Shown piece after piece: positions 28,446-37,889 of a DNA stretch of 64,000 nucleotides. Each line of letters opens with the position of its first letter. Within the stretch, counting starts at the first letter, position 1. Position numbers and translations under genes: made by a program. The DNA comes from Dyadobacter sp. 3J3 (lineage in GTDB: Bacteria > Bacteroidota > Bacteroidia > Cytophagales > Spirosomataceae), in NCBI RefSeq assembly GCF_009801115.1, contig NZ_VTOL01000019.1, positions 25,522 through 89,521 on the forward strand, given 5' to 3'. Below the pieces are notes generated by a model. It did no database searches and was not told the DNA's origin. It saw only the letters and a program-made list of their open reading frames with translations.

Positions 28446-28844
28446 ATGGATGATAGCAAAACTGTTCATCTGGCTGACGACGACGAAGACGATAGAATGT
28501 TATTTAAGGAAGCTTTGGAGGAGGCGAATGCGGATGTAAAGGTTGTAGAGGCTCAAAATGGTAAAGAGCTGATCGAGAATATTAAAAATGAGGACGATCT
28601 GAAAGATACTGTCATTGTGGTGGATATGAATATGCCAAAAATGAACGGTATTGAGACGATCAAAGCCATAAGAGATGATCTTGAACTCTCAGATGTACCA
28701 GCTGTTATGCTGTCAACGTCCAATAATCCGGAGCTCAAAAAGAAAGCCATAGAGGCGGGTGCTACTGATTATTTTACCAAGCCAAATTCTTTCGTAGCAT
28801 TGATTGACATCGCTAAAAAAATATTCTTCAGATTTTTCAGATAG
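28446..28844 (+). CDS. Single-domain response regulator
   Basis: A 132-residue receiver protein. LADDDEDDRMLF gives the acidic pocket, IVVDMNMPKMNG the phospho-acceptor Asp near 59, VMLSTSNN the Ser/Thr switch, and DYFTKPNSF the Lys-Pro. No DNA-binding domain follows. The two receiver genes share the class but are quite different in sequence. They face away from each other and may share a regulatory region. Confidence 0.93.
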   Translation: MDDSKTVHLADDDEDDRMLFKEALEEANADVKVVEAQNGKELIENIKNEDDLKDTVIVVDMNMPKMNGIETIKAIRDDLELSDVPAVMLSTSNNPELKKKAIEAGATDYFTKPNSFVALIDIAKKIFFRFFR

Positions 28845-28957
28845 CTCAAAACGAGATAATTGACCCCACTCCCATAATTGTGGGAAAATCAATAAAAAAG
28901 AAAAAAAACTCCAATACCTCCACGTCATAACGCCCCAAACCCTGCGTTTAAAAACCA

Positions 28958-29890
28958 TTACGTTTCCTCAAATCCACCCGAAACATGCCGGTACTGCGAA
29001 GGAGATATGCCTTCGGATTTCTTAAATTGTCTTCCAAAATAATTCAGGTCCGAAAACCCAAGCTGGTAACAAACATCCGAAATCGTGGCTTTTGAATCTG
29101 ATAGCAAAGACTTTGCTTTTTTGATTTTTTCCTTCAAAATAAACTCAACCGGACTGATGCTGAACTCTCTTTTGAAGGCCCTGTAAAATGAGGCACGGCT
29201 CATGCACGCTTTTTCGCTCAGCGCTTCCACCTGGATTTTCTCCCCGATATTGGTTCTTATGTAATGCAGCACATAAGCCAAAGGACTATCATGTTCCTGA
29301 TAAAGCCCTTGTTGCGCGGAATGAAGATGCTGTGTCTGAATAATGTGTACGACCAGTTCCTGCAAGGTAAGATCTGCCAGGATATCTTTACCCAATGCAC
29401 TTCCCGAGCAGATGTGGATCAGTTTGTTAATGCTTTGGGCCAGATCCAGATTATTAAGAAAATGGTACTGGTTGTGGTGCAGCTGCCAGTATTGATCCTG
29501 TCCTTCACGCGGATACTGCTCGTTTAGCCGGTCAACAATTTGCTGAATTTTGGTCTGATCCAGGGCCAGGGCGATACACTGGGTCGGGTTAAGTTCACTT
29601 GCTTCCGGGAAATCAATTTTCATTTTCACATGGGCAGGTACCAGCACAGTTTCTCCGGGCAGATAATCAAAACCCGGCTGATCGAATAAATGCATGACTT
29701 TTTTGCCTCTAAGCATACTGGTCACCACAAAATCAGAAAAGCTTAGCGGGACAAGGGAGGAAGTCTGCTGGGTTTCAAAAACATTCAGCTCACAGTTTTG
29801 AAGTGTAAAAGCCCGCCTGTTCTCAACCAGCGTTTTCATTGATTTTTGTGAAGAAACGGCAATTTGGTTTAACTTGAATCCGGACGACAT
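28958..29890 (-). CDS. AraC-family transcriptional regulator
   Basis: A 310-residue protein. The N-terminal part matches the AraC-type ligand or sensing domain (FSDFVVTSMLRGKKVMHLFDQPGFDYLPGETVLVPAHVKMKIDFPEA). The C-terminal 100 residues are two helix-turn-helix motifs: IQVEALSEKACMSRASFYRAFKREFSISPVEFI and ISDVCYQLGFSDLNYFGRQFKKSEGISPSQYR. It is divergent from the aldehyde dehydrogenase gene, 232 bases apart. In other bacteria this regulator type controls ExaC-like dehydrogenases, so it probably activates that gene. Confidence 0.93.
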   Translation of the reverse strand: MSSGFKLNQIAVSSQKSMKTLVENRRAFTLQNCELNVFETQQTSSLVPLSFSDFVVTSMLRGKKVMHLFDQPGFDYLPGETVLVPAHVKMKIDFPEASELNPTQCIALALDQTKIQQIVDRLNEQYPREGQDQYWQLHHNQYHFLNNLDLAQSINKLIHICSGSALGKDILADLTLQELVVHIIQTQHLHSAQQGLYQEHDSPLAYVLHYIRTNIGEKIQVEALSEKACMSRASFYRAFKREFSISPVEFILKEKIKKAKSLLSDSKATISDVCYQLGFSDLNYFGRQFKKSEGISPSQYRHVSGGFEET

Positions 29891-30080
29891 AGAAGTGACA
29901 AAAGTTAAGATTGAACTGGGTTTAGGTACCGGGCAGGTAGCTTTTAGTATTCGAACATTGGCTAACAGCTAATTAACTAACGCGCAAATGCTCCATAAAG
30001 TTATCGATTATTTTATTTTTTTTGAGAATATTATCCTATTATTTGATTCAATAGTGCCAGTAAAAAATCAGGCATACCCG

Positions 30081-30088
30081 TAGGTTTG
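30081..30088 (+). promoter_or_regulatory. Possible -7 element of the aldehyde dehydrogenase gene
   Basis: TAGGTTTG fits TAnnTTTG and lies 35 bases before the start codon. The nearest upstream TTTG (30042-30045) is too far away for a standard -33 box, which would fit a promoter that depends on an activator such as the divergent AraC protein. This is a weak candidate. Confidence 0.3.
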
Positions 30089-30122
30089 TAATAGTTATTC
30101 ACGAATTAAAATTGATAAGTCT

Positions 30123-31664
30123 ATGGAAACCCTGGAAGTAGAAAAAAAATCAGAAGTGAGTTCAACCCTTGCAAAAAGACCGGAATTTAAGGCCCAATAT
30201 GATAATTTTATCGGTGGTAAATTTGTGGCTCCTGTGAAAGGGGAATATTTCGAAAACATTTCCCCGATCGATGGGAAAGTATTTACCAAAGCAGCCCGTT
30301 CAGGGAAAGAAGATGTAGAGCTGGCTTTGGATGCTGCACATGAAGCATTTAAAACATGGAGCAAAACATCTGCGACCCATAGAAGTAACCTGATGCTTAA
30401 AATTGCGCAGGTGATTGAAGATAATCTTGAATATCTGGCCGTTGTCGAGGCTATCGATAATGGAAAGGCAATCCGTGAGACAAGGGCAGCAGATTTGCCG
30501 TTATGTGTGGATCATTTCCGGTATTTTGCCGGGGTCATCCGCGCGGAAGAAGGCGGGATTTCAGAGCATGACGAAAATACTGTTTCCATCGTTTTACATG
30601 AACCACTTGGCGTAGTCGCACAGATCATTCCCTGGAATTTTCCGCTTTTAATGGCAACCTGGAAAATTGCGCCAGCGCTGGCATCTGGCTGCTGTGTGGT
30701 GGTAAAACCAGCCGAACAGACGCCGACCTCAATTATGTGCCTGATGGAACTGATCGGAGACATTTTGCCACCAGGGGTATTAAACATTGTCACCGGTTTT
30801 GGAACTGAGGCGGGAAAACCGCTTGCATCTTCACCAAGGGTTGCGAAGGTGTCATTCACCGGAGAAACAACAACTGGTCGGCTGATCATGCAATATGCTT
30901 CTGAAAACCTCATTCCGGTTACCATGGAGCTTGGCGGGAAATCCCCAAATATTTTCTTTGCATCCATTGCAGACGAAGACGACGCGTTTTTTGATAAAGC
31001 AGTCGAAGGAGCAGTGATGTTTGCTTTAAACCAGGGTGAAGTTTGTACCTGTCCTTCCAGAATCCTTGTACAAGAAAGCATTTATGACAAGTTTATGACG
31101 CGCGTCATTGAGCGCACCAAAGCGATCAGGATGGGCCACCCGCTCGATAGCAATACCATGATGGGCGCTCAGGCCTCTAATGATCAGTATGAAAAAATCC
31201 TTTCCTATCTGAAGATTGGCAAAGAAGAAGGGGCAGAAGTATTATGCGGAGGCGAAGCGCAAACTTTTGAAAATGGAATATCCGGCGGTTATTACATCAA
31301 ACCGACACTTTTTAAAGGTCATAACAAAATGCGTATTTTCCAGGAAGAGATCTTTGGCCCGGTGGCCTGCGTCACTACTTTCAAAACAGTAGAAGAAGCC
31401 ATCCAGATCGCCAATGATACTATGTACGGTTTGGGTGCTGGCGTTTGGACACGGGATGCACATGAGATTTATCAGGTGCCAAGAGCGATCCAGGCAGGCC
31501 GTGTGTGGGTCAATAACTACCATGCTTACCCGGCACATGCACCTTTTGGTGGTTATAAAAAATCAGGTTTTGGACGGGAAAACCATAAAATGATGCTTGG
31601 CTATTACCGCCAGACTAAAAATATGCTGATTTCCTACGACCGTAATGCGTTAGGATTTTTCTGA
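30123..31664 (+). CDS. NAD-dependent aldehyde dehydrogenase (ExaC/acetaldehyde type)
   Basis: A 513-residue ALDH. The substrate-binding Asn is in IIPWNFP (Asn171), the general base Glu269 in MELGGKSPN, and the catalytic Cys308 in NQGEVCTCPSR. EEIFGPV near 408 is the cofactor Glu motif. The length and NQGEVCTCPSR sequence fit the acetaldehyde/ExaC group, which is often paired with a DUF779 gene, as here. The product would oxidise short aldehydes to acids. Lactaldehyde from fucose breakdown is possible as a substrate but not shown. Confidence 0.94.
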   Translation: METLEVEKKSEVSSTLAKRPEFKAQYDNFIGGKFVAPVKGEYFENISPIDGKVFTKAARSGKEDVELALDAAHEAFKTWSKTSATHRSNLMLKIAQVIEDNLEYLAVVEAIDNGKAIRETRAADLPLCVDHFRYFAGVIRAEEGGISEHDENTVSIVLHEPLGVVAQIIPWNFPLLMATWKIAPALASGCCVVVKPAEQTPTSIMCLMELIGDILPPGVLNIVTGFGTEAGKPLASSPRVAKVSFTGETTTGRLIMQYASENLIPVTMELGGKSPNIFFASIADEDDAFFDKAVEGAVMFALNQGEVCTCPSRILVQESIYDKFMTRVIERTKAIRMGHPLDSNTMMGAQASNDQYEKILSYLKIGKEEGAEVLCGGEAQTFENGISGGYYIKPTLFKGHNKMRIFQEEIFGPVACVTTFKTVEEAIQIANDTMYGLGAGVWTRDAHEIYQVPRAIQAGRVWVNNYHAYPAHAPFGGYKKSGFGRENHKMMLGYYRQTKNMLISYDRNALGFF

Positions 31665-31681
31665 GCATAAAAATTAAAAAC

Positions 31682-31729
31682 TGCCTGTGCACGGATAAAA
31701 AATACTTTCCTTCGTGCATAGGCATCTGT
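31682..31729 (+). terminator. Hairpin with T-run between the aldehyde dehydrogenase and DUF779 genes
   Basis: The arms tgcctgtgcacg (31682-31693) and cgtgcataggca (31713-31724) pair at 11 of 12 positions and are followed by tctgttttt. The structure fits a rho-independent terminator or attenuator. It would reduce read-through into the DUF779 gene, or the two are separately promoted. Confidence 0.6.
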
Positions 31730-31770
31730 TTTTAAATTGAGTCGTTACAATCATAAAAAAATAAACTAAC

Positions 31771-32154
31771 ATGAAAACGCCCCGTGTGCTTATTACGGCC
31801 GAAGCTGTAAAAGTTGTAAATCAGTTAAAAGAGCGGTTTGGCGAGCTGATGTTCCACCAAAGTGGCGGATGTTGTGACGGATCTCAGCCGATGTGTTTTG
31901 AAAAAGGTGAGTTTAAAACAGGTGAAAGTGACGTTTTGCTCGGGGAAATTTCGGGCTGTGAATTTTTTATGAGCCGTGATCAGTTTGAATACTGGCAGCA
32001 TACCCAGCTGACCATTGGTGTGACACCAGGGAGAGGATCCAGTTTTTCGCTTGAAATTCCCATGGGTATCCGCTTTATTACGCATTCAAGAATGTACAGC
32101 GCTGCTGAGGAAGAGAATCTGAGTGAAGTGCGCAGCGGTGCTGCGGCTGCATAA
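31771..32154 (+). CDS. DUF779 family protein
   Basis: A 127-residue protein with the full DUF779 signature: ITAEAVKVVNQLKERFGELMFHQSGGCCDGSQPMCFEKGEF, with adjacent Cys residues that could bind metal. FFMSRDQFEYWQHTQLTIGVTPGRGSSFSLEIPMGIRFITHSRMYS completes the domain. Family genes often follow aldehyde dehydrogenase genes, as this one does. The biochemical role is unknown, and an accessory function in aldehyde oxidation is inferred from conserved neighbourhood. Confidence 0.92.
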   Translation: MKTPRVLITAEAVKVVNQLKERFGELMFHQSGGCCDGSQPMCFEKGEFKTGESDVLLGEISGCEFFMSRDQFEYWQHTQLTIGVTPGRGSSFSLEIPMGIRFITHSRMYSAAEEENLSEVRSGAAAA

Positions 32155-32191
32155 ATTAAGCGGATTATTTCAGCACAGCATAGAAACACGT

Positions 32192-32244
32192 AAATAAATG
32201 AACCTGCCCAACAGCAAATAGCGCTGGGCAGGTTTATTTATTTT
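32192..32244 (+). terminator. Strong rho-independent terminator after the DUF779 gene
   Basis: The arms aacctgccca (32201-32210) and tgggcaggtt (32225-32234) are perfect complements. They extend with A/T pairs on both sides (aaataaat / atttattt) to a stem of about 22 bp. A T-rich tail follows. It ends the aldehyde dehydrogenase-DUF779 unit. Confidence 0.8.
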
Positions 32245-32727
32245 AGCGTTCTAACGCTTTTTAAATTAAAAGGTGCGACAGTGAGGGATCATTTAAAATC
32301 TGGTTTCATTTAAAATCAAAGTTTTATAGCAATTTACGGGCAAGTACTTACACTGTTTAGACTACTTTAAGAAAATGGTTAGCTAAGGTATGGATAGTCC
32401 CATTTCAATTTTGGATAGTGGTAATTCTTGTAATGGATGCCGATGATTTTTGTCTTTAAGTCAGATAACTTCTCCTTTATCTTGTTGTTAAATAATGGTA
32501 TTAGTTAGAATCAACAAGCCGACAACGATTTGGAACTTACGAAAAATCCATTATTCAGAATTTAATATTTAGTAGACTAAAAAATGGGAAAAATCTGTTT
32601 TGGGTATAAAAAAGTCTGTTTTTGTCAATTTTATTTTCTCGTTCAATTTTAGTTTTGTCACTGCATTAGATAACAGTGCTCAGGGCGGAATCCAATTATC
32701 TCACAAAAAATTAAAGCAAGAATTTCA
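32245..32727. promoter_or_regulatory. Regulatory gap upstream of the fucose genes
   Basis: About 480 A+T-rich bases without a gene. TAGTTTTG at 32650-32657 fits TAnnTTTG and lies 71 bases before the start of the aldo/keto reductase gene. A TTTG at 32621-32624 is a possible -33 box at a slightly long spacing. A direct repeat tcatttaaaatc occurs twice near 32290-32320 and could be an operator. Confidence 0.35.
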
Positions 32728-33771
32728 ATGCATAAAATACACACTCAACCCGGTGAAGATGTAAATTTTATTAATCTTCCTCCTGTTGTTTTTGGAACAA
32801 GCTGCCTGGGCAATATCTATCAAGCCACGAGTTATGAGGAAAAACTGGCAATCGTAAAAGCCTGTGTTGAGAGCTCACCTGGGAAAGCAGTATTCGATAG
32901 TGCCGGAAAATATGGGGCGGGCCTCGCTTTACAGTCGTTAGCGAAATGTCTGGATACTTTAAATGTGGATCCGGAAAATGTACTGATCAGCAACAAACTT
33001 GGTTGGTATCAGGTACCTCTTACCACGCCAGAACCAACTTTTGAGCCGGGAATTTGGAAAGAGTTAAAGCACGACGCGGTACAAAGAATTAGCTATGAGG
33101 GGATATTGGCTTGTTTTGATCAGGGGAACGATTTGCTGGGCCCATATAGCTCCCAACTCGCCTCTGTACATGATCCGGATGAATATTTGGCCAGAGCTCG
33201 TAACAAGGATGAAGAAAATGCCCTGTATCTGGATATTCTTGACGCCTACAAAGCGCTGGCTGAATTAAAAGCTTCCGGCAAGATTTTAGGCATTGGCGTT
33301 GGTGCCAAGCAGTGGCAGGTTATTGAAAGGATTTCAAAGGATGTAAAGCTGGACTGGGTAATGATTGCCAATAGCCTCACACTTCATGACCACCCTCAGG
33401 CATTAATTGACTTTACGCGCAAACTCTGGAAAAAAGGGATAACAGTCATAAATTCAGCCGTTTTTAATGGTGGTTTTCTGATCGGAAGTGACTATTACAA
33501 TTATCACCTGATTGATAACGATACAGAAGACGGAAAAAGCCTCTATGCGTGGCGTGCTAAATTTTGGGCAGTATGTGAGCTGTTCGATATTACACCCGCA
33601 CAAGCCTGCCTGAATTACGGCTTTACAATTCCTGGCGTCAGCAGTGTGGCTGTAAGTACGAGCAAGGCGGCCAAAGTAAAACAGAACATAGAGATGGTTA
33701 CTAAGGAAATACCCTATGATTTTTGGAAGACATTACGCAATGAAGGCCTGATCGATACACTTGATGAGTAA
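32728..33771 (+). CDS. Aldo/keto reductase, L-fucose dehydrogenase-like
   Basis: A 347-residue AKR-fold enzyme. FGTSCLGNIYQ opens the barrel. FDSAGKYGAGLAL holds the catalytic Asp and Tyr, ISNKLGWY the Lys, and SVHDPDEYLA the His. The motif GVGAKQW and the overall length match the D-threo-aldose 1-dehydrogenase/L-fucose dehydrogenase group. The reaction would be oxidation of L-fucose to its lactone with NAD(P)+. Position upstream of mutarotase, fucosidase and FucP genes supports fucose as substrate. Confidence 0.85.
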   Translation: MHKIHTQPGEDVNFINLPPVVFGTSCLGNIYQATSYEEKLAIVKACVESSPGKAVFDSAGKYGAGLALQSLAKCLDTLNVDPENVLISNKLGWYQVPLTTPEPTFEPGIWKELKHDAVQRISYEGILACFDQGNDLLGPYSSQLASVHDPDEYLARARNKDEENALYLDILDAYKALAELKASGKILGIGVGAKQWQVIERISKDVKLDWVMIANSLTLHDHPQALIDFTRKLWKKGITVINSAVFNGGFLIGSDYYNYHLIDNDTEDGKSLYAWRAKFWAVCELFDITPAQACLNYGFTIPGVSSVAVSTSKAAKVKQNIEMVTKEIPYDFWKTLRNEGLIDTLDE

Positions 33772-33883
33772 TTAACTTTTTGAAGTACATTGATCCATAT
33801 TCTAGGGTGCAGCAATTGTTTTGTTGCGAAAACAAAAGTGACAGCAGCCGTTAGTTGAATTTTAATGATGTAGAACGAGATTG

Positions 33884-34246
33884 ATGAAAAATACCAAACC
33901 AAAAATATTCAAGCGTTTTTGTAAGACGATGGAGCTAAGACAAGACAGCGCTTTGATTGACACTTACAGGAAAATTCACGCCCGGGGAGCTGCCTGGCCT
34001 GAAATCACCCAAGGCATGAAGGAGGTGGGTATTCTGGAAATGGAAATTTATCTTTTAGGTACGAGGCTCTTTATGATCATGGATACCGAAGTTGAATTTG
34101 ATCATGACAAAGCCATGGCGGAACTAGGCAGCAAACCGAGGCAAAGCGAGTGGGAAGCCTATGTGTCACAATTTCAAAACGCAGCAACAGAAGCTTCTGC
34201 CGATCAAAAATGGCAGCTTATGGAGCAAATTTATAAAATGGAATAA
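33884..34246 (+). CDS. L-fucose/L-rhamnose mutarotase (RhaM/FucU-like fold)
   Basis: The ATG at 33884 is chosen over a TTG just before it. The 120-residue protein matches the RhaM-type mutarotase family: KRFCKTMELRQDSALIDTYRKIHARGAAWPEI contains the conserved Tyr, His and Trp, and VGILEMEIYLLGTRLFMIMDT the strand with the second acid and Met residues. It interconverts sugar anomers. Lying between the fucose dehydrogenase and fucosidase genes it most likely acts on L-fucose, supplying the right anomer to the dehydrogenase. Confidence 0.88.
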   Translation: MKNTKPKIFKRFCKTMELRQDSALIDTYRKIHARGAAWPEITQGMKEVGILEMEIYLLGTRLFMIMDTEVEFDHDKAMAELGSKPRQSEWEAYVSQFQNAATEASADQKWQLMEQIYKME

Positions 34247-34358
34247 CATCTTTACACAAGCGTCTATCAGTACAAATGTGTTTCGAGGGATTTGTAAATT
34301 TCATTTTCGAATAATTAAAAGTAAAACAAGCAGTACCTAAACGACCAAGACCAATCAT

Positions 34359-36485
34359 ATGACCAGAATAATATTTTATGCCGTTATGCTTTGTTTTTGC
34401 ATGATGAGCACCATTATGGCGCAGACAAAAGCTCCGGATGGGGTTGGCCCATTACCATCTGAAAACCAGATGCGCTGGCAGGAAATGGAATATTACGCTT
34501 TTATACATTTTTCAACCAATACTTTTACAAACCAGGAATGGGGATATGGTGAAGCCGATGATGCCAAACTCTTTAACCCTACCGATCTGGACTGTGACCA
34601 GTGGGCAAAAGTATGCAAAGATGCAGGTATGAAAGGAATCATCGTCACGGCCAAGCACCACTCCGGGTTTTGCCTGTGGCCAACTGAAACCACCGAATAT
34701 TCCGTAAAAAACAGTCCATGGAAAAATGGTAAAGGCGATATTATTGGCGATCTGGCAAAAGCATGCAGGAAATACGGACTGAAATTGGGAATTTATATTT
34801 CACCATGGGATAGAAACAACCCAGCTTATGGACTGCTCGATCCGGACGGAAGCGCGCCTTATGTAAAGAATGTTTTTCGCAAACAAATTGAAGAATGCCT
34901 TACCAAATATGGTGATGTTTTTGAAATATGGTTTGACGGTGCAAACGGCGGCGATGGGTATTACGGGGGAGCAAGAAACAGCCGCAAGATCGATAGGAAC
35001 ACTTACTATGACTGGAAAAATACCTACAAGATGATCCGGGAGCTTCAACCTAAAATCGTTATCTGGAACGACAACGGTGACAGGGCTGATCTTCGTTGGG
35101 TGGGCACAGAAGGTGGTTATGTGGGTGCAACAAACTGGAGTCTGTTAAATGCCAAAGGGGACGTTCCATATGATATGCTGCACCACGGTGTAGAAAACGG
35201 CGATTCATGGGTGCCCGGTGAAGTGAATACCTCAATCCGCCCGGGCTGGTTTTATCATGAATATGAAGACAGCCGGGTGAAGACATTGCCGGAGCTGCTT
35301 AATATTTATTATAGTTCCTTTGGCCGGAACGGAACGATGCTGCTTAATTTTCCGATTGATAAAAGTGGCCGGATCCATAAAACTGACGAGAAAGCGGCAC
35401 TGGAACTGGCCAAAGCGGTTAAAGAAGCTTTTGCTGTGAATTTGGCTGAAAAAAAGAAAGTAACCGCATCGAGTGTTCGTGGCAATGCCAAAGAATACGG
35501 AGCCGATAAGGTATTAGACGGTAATAAGGATACCTATTGGGCTACGGATGATAATGTCAAAACGGCTTCAGTGGTAATAGATTTTGGTAAACCGACAACC
35601 TTCAACCGCTTTCTGGTGCAGGAATATATCCGCCTGGGGCAACGCGTAAAATCTTTCAAACTGGAAGCCCTTGTCAATGGCCAATGGAAAGAACTGAAAG
35701 ATCAGATGGTAACTAATGGCACCGGCACCACTACGATTGGCTATAAGCGCATAATTGGGTTTCCGACAGTGCAGGCGAGTCAGCTCCGCTTTACGGTTAC
35801 CGATTCGAAGGCATCTCCGCTGATCTCAAATATTGAAGTATATAATGCTCCGCGAATATTAGACGCCCCTGTTATCACACGTGGAAAATCGGGAGAGATC
35901 AGTATTGATGTATCTGATAAAGAATCGCAGGTTTTTTATACCCTGAACGGTAGCGTTCCGACGGATAAGTCAAAAAAATATACCGGGCCGATTGAAACGG
36001 AAGGAAAGATACAAGTTCGTGCTATTGCGCATGACCCTGTTTCCAAAAAAAGTAGCCCTGTAAGCCAGCAGCAATTTGACATTTCCAGAAAAGCATGGAA
36101 AATTGTTTCTATGGATGATGAAAAGGTGAACCGTATCATCGACGGGAACCCGGATACGGACTGGTTCCAGCCAAAGAACAAGAAATTACCAGCCGAAATC
36201 GTCATCGATTTGGGGAAAGAAGAAAATTTGGCAGGATTTCGGTACCTTCCCAGCCAGAGCAGGAACGCGGGGATCATTAAAAATTATCAGTTTTCAATCT
36301 CAGTAGATAATCGGAAATGGAAACTTGTGGACGAAGGAGAATTTTCCAATATACAAAACAACCCATTATGGCAAATCAAGAAGTTTGAACCAACAAAGGC
36401 TCGTTATATCAAATTGGAAGCCGTTCGAAATACGCAAGGTGATGACGCAGCAGGTTATGCTGAACTGGACATCATTACAAATTGA
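34359..36485 (+). CDS. GH29 alpha-L-fucosidase with carbohydrate-binding tail
   Basis: A 708-residue secreted enzyme with a signal peptide (1-21, ending MAQ). The GH29 domain (about 30-365) has MEYYAFIHFSTNTFT, AKHHSGFCLWPTE, and the nucleophile Asp near 193 in EIWFDGANGG. The C-terminal part holds an F5/8-type discoidin domain (about 375-500), a chitobiase-like linker domain (GEISIDVSDKESQVFYTLNG, about 515-575) and a second discoidin domain up to the end. It should release terminal L-fucose from glycans in the periplasm or outside. FucP is encoded 54 bases downstream. Confidence 0.95.
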   Translation: MTRIIFYAVMLCFCMMSTIMAQTKAPDGVGPLPSENQMRWQEMEYYAFIHFSTNTFTNQEWGYGEADDAKLFNPTDLDCDQWAKVCKDAGMKGIIVTAKHHSGFCLWPTETTEYSVKNSPWKNGKGDIIGDLAKACRKYGLKLGIYISPWDRNNPAYGLLDPDGSAPYVKNVFRKQIEECLTKYGDVFEIWFDGANGGDGYYGGARNSRKIDRNTYYDWKNTYKMIRELQPKIVIWNDNGDRADLRWVGTEGGYVGATNWSLLNAKGDVPYDMLHHGVENGDSWVPGEVNTSIRPGWFYHEYEDSRVKTLPELLNIYYSSFGRNGTMLLNFPIDKSGRIHKTDEKAALELAKAVKEAFAVNLAEKKKVTASSVRGNAKEYGADKVLDGNKDTYWATDDNVKTASVVIDFGKPTTFNRFLVQEYIRLGQRVKSFKLEALVNGQWKELKDQMVTNGTGTTTIGYKRIIGFPTVQASQLRFTVTDSKASPLISNIEVYNAPRILDAPVITRGKSGEISIDVSDKESQVFYTLNGSVPTDKSKKYTGPIETEGKIQVRAIAHDPVSKKSSPVSQQQFDISRKAWKIVSMDDEKVNRIIDGNPDTDWFQPKNKKLPAEIVIDLGKEENLAGFRYLPSQSRNAGIIKNYQFSISVDNRKWKLVDEGEFSNIQNNPLWQIKKFEPTKARYIKLEAVRNTQGDDAAGYAELDIITN

Positions 36486-36539
36486 TTATCCAAAAGTTCC
36501 TGAGTGAAAGTTTGGTTCAACCCAATGTTTTTAAATACT

Positions 36540-37793
36540 ATGACTGATCGTAAAACAAAGCTGGCCATTATTCTGATTACTTCCCTGTTTTTCTTATGGG
36601 GCTTTGCATTGAATCTAAATCCTATTTTAATCCCGCATCTTAAGAAAGCATGCCAGCTTAGCGACTTTCAATCTGCCCTGATTGATTCTGCGTCTTATAT
36701 TGCATACTTTCTCATTGCCCTGCCGGCCGGGATTTTCATGAAAAAATTTGGTTATAAGGCCGGTATTACCCTGGGGCTTGTGTTGTTCGCATCCGGGACT
36801 TTTCTTTTTTATCCTGCGGCCGAAACGCGTCATTTTGGTTTCTTTCTTGTAGCTCTTTTCATTATAGCCAGTGGATTGACATTTCTGGAAACAGCGGCAA
36901 ATCCGTACATTACCGTTTTGGGTGATGCTGATTCGGCCACACAGCGGCTAAACTTTGCACAATCCTTTAATGGATTGGCGGCATTTCTGGCTCCTTTAAT
37001 GGGTGGTACTTTTATCCTTTCAGGAAAAACCTTATCGGGTGAGCAGCAGCAAGCCATGAGCTCGGTACAGCTGAATGAATATCTGGATATGGAAGCTGCG
37101 TCGGTGCAGATGCCCTTTGTGATCATTGGCATTGTCGTGTTGCTGGTGGCCGTGCTGATCTGGCGTACACAACTGCCGGAAATTCAGGAAGAAGAGGAAA
37201 TAGAAGGTGCTGTAAAAGGCTCAATTTTCAGTGAAAAGAACCTGCTTCTAGGCGTGGCCGCCCAGTTATTTTATGTTGGCGCTCAGGTTTGTATCAGCAG
37301 TTTTTTTATACGTTTCGCTGGTCAGGTGGCTGGTATCGAAGAAAAAACGGCAGCGTATTTGTTGTCCGGGGCCTTTTTAAGCTTCATGATCGGACGCTTT
37401 ATAGGAACTTATCTGATGAAATTTATTGCTCCCCCGCGTTTGCTTGCAATATATAGTATGATCAATATCGTCTTGCTGATTGTGGCTATTACCACTTCCG
37501 GGATGGTTTCTTTATATGCGCTGGTTGGTGTTCAATTTTTTATGTCCATCATGTTCCCGACAATATTTGCACTCAGTATTCGCGGCCTCGGGGCAAAAAC
37601 GAAAGTTGGCTCTTCACTGGTGATCATGTCCATCGTTGGCGGCGCAATATTTCCCGTAATCATGGGCCAGGTTTCAGATATTTCGTCTATTCAGACTGCT
37701 TACATCGTACCGGCAGTCTGCTTTCTTGTGGTTCTGTATTTTGCGATCAAAAACAATAAAGTCAGTACGATTAAGTTAGGTGCTTCGCATTGA
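36540..37793 (+). CDS. fucP: L-fucose:H+ symporter FucP
   Basis: The ATG at 36540 (MTDRKTKLA) is preferred to one 36 bases upstream, because MFS helix 1 follows directly. The protein of 417 residues has twelve hydrophobic helices. FLWGFALNLNPILIPHLKKACQLSDFQSALIDSASYIAYFLIALPAG is the FucP signature. FLETAANPYITVLG near 117 is also diagnostic of this sugar-symporter group. It brings L-fucose across the inner membrane after release by the fucosidase. Confidence 0.93.
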   Translation: MTDRKTKLAIILITSLFFLWGFALNLNPILIPHLKKACQLSDFQSALIDSASYIAYFLIALPAGIFMKKFGYKAGITLGLVLFASGTFLFYPAAETRHFGFFLVALFIIASGLTFLETAANPYITVLGDADSATQRLNFAQSFNGLAAFLAPLMGGTFILSGKTLSGEQQQAMSSVQLNEYLDMEAASVQMPFVIIGIVVLLVAVLIWRTQLPEIQEEEEIEGAVKGSIFSEKNLLLGVAAQLFYVGAQVCISSFFIRFAGQVAGIEEKTAAYLLSGAFLSFMIGRFIGTYLMKFIAPPRLLAIYSMINIVLLIVAITTSGMVSLYALVGVQFFMSIMFPTIFALSIRGLGAKTKVGSSLVIMSIVGGAIFPVIMGQVSDISSIQTAYIVPAVCFLVVLYFAIKNNKVSTIKLGASH

Positions 37794-37889
37794 AGGATAT
37801 ATCTTCTTTCTTTTGCGTAGTTAGAGGCTTAAAACCGCATTTGATGCGGGCGAAAATCAAGGAAAATTAAAATATTACGACTTAGAAAT

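Noticed and set aside
30512..31081. 189-codon minus-strand frame
   Set aside because: It is antisense to the aldehyde dehydrogenase catalytic region.
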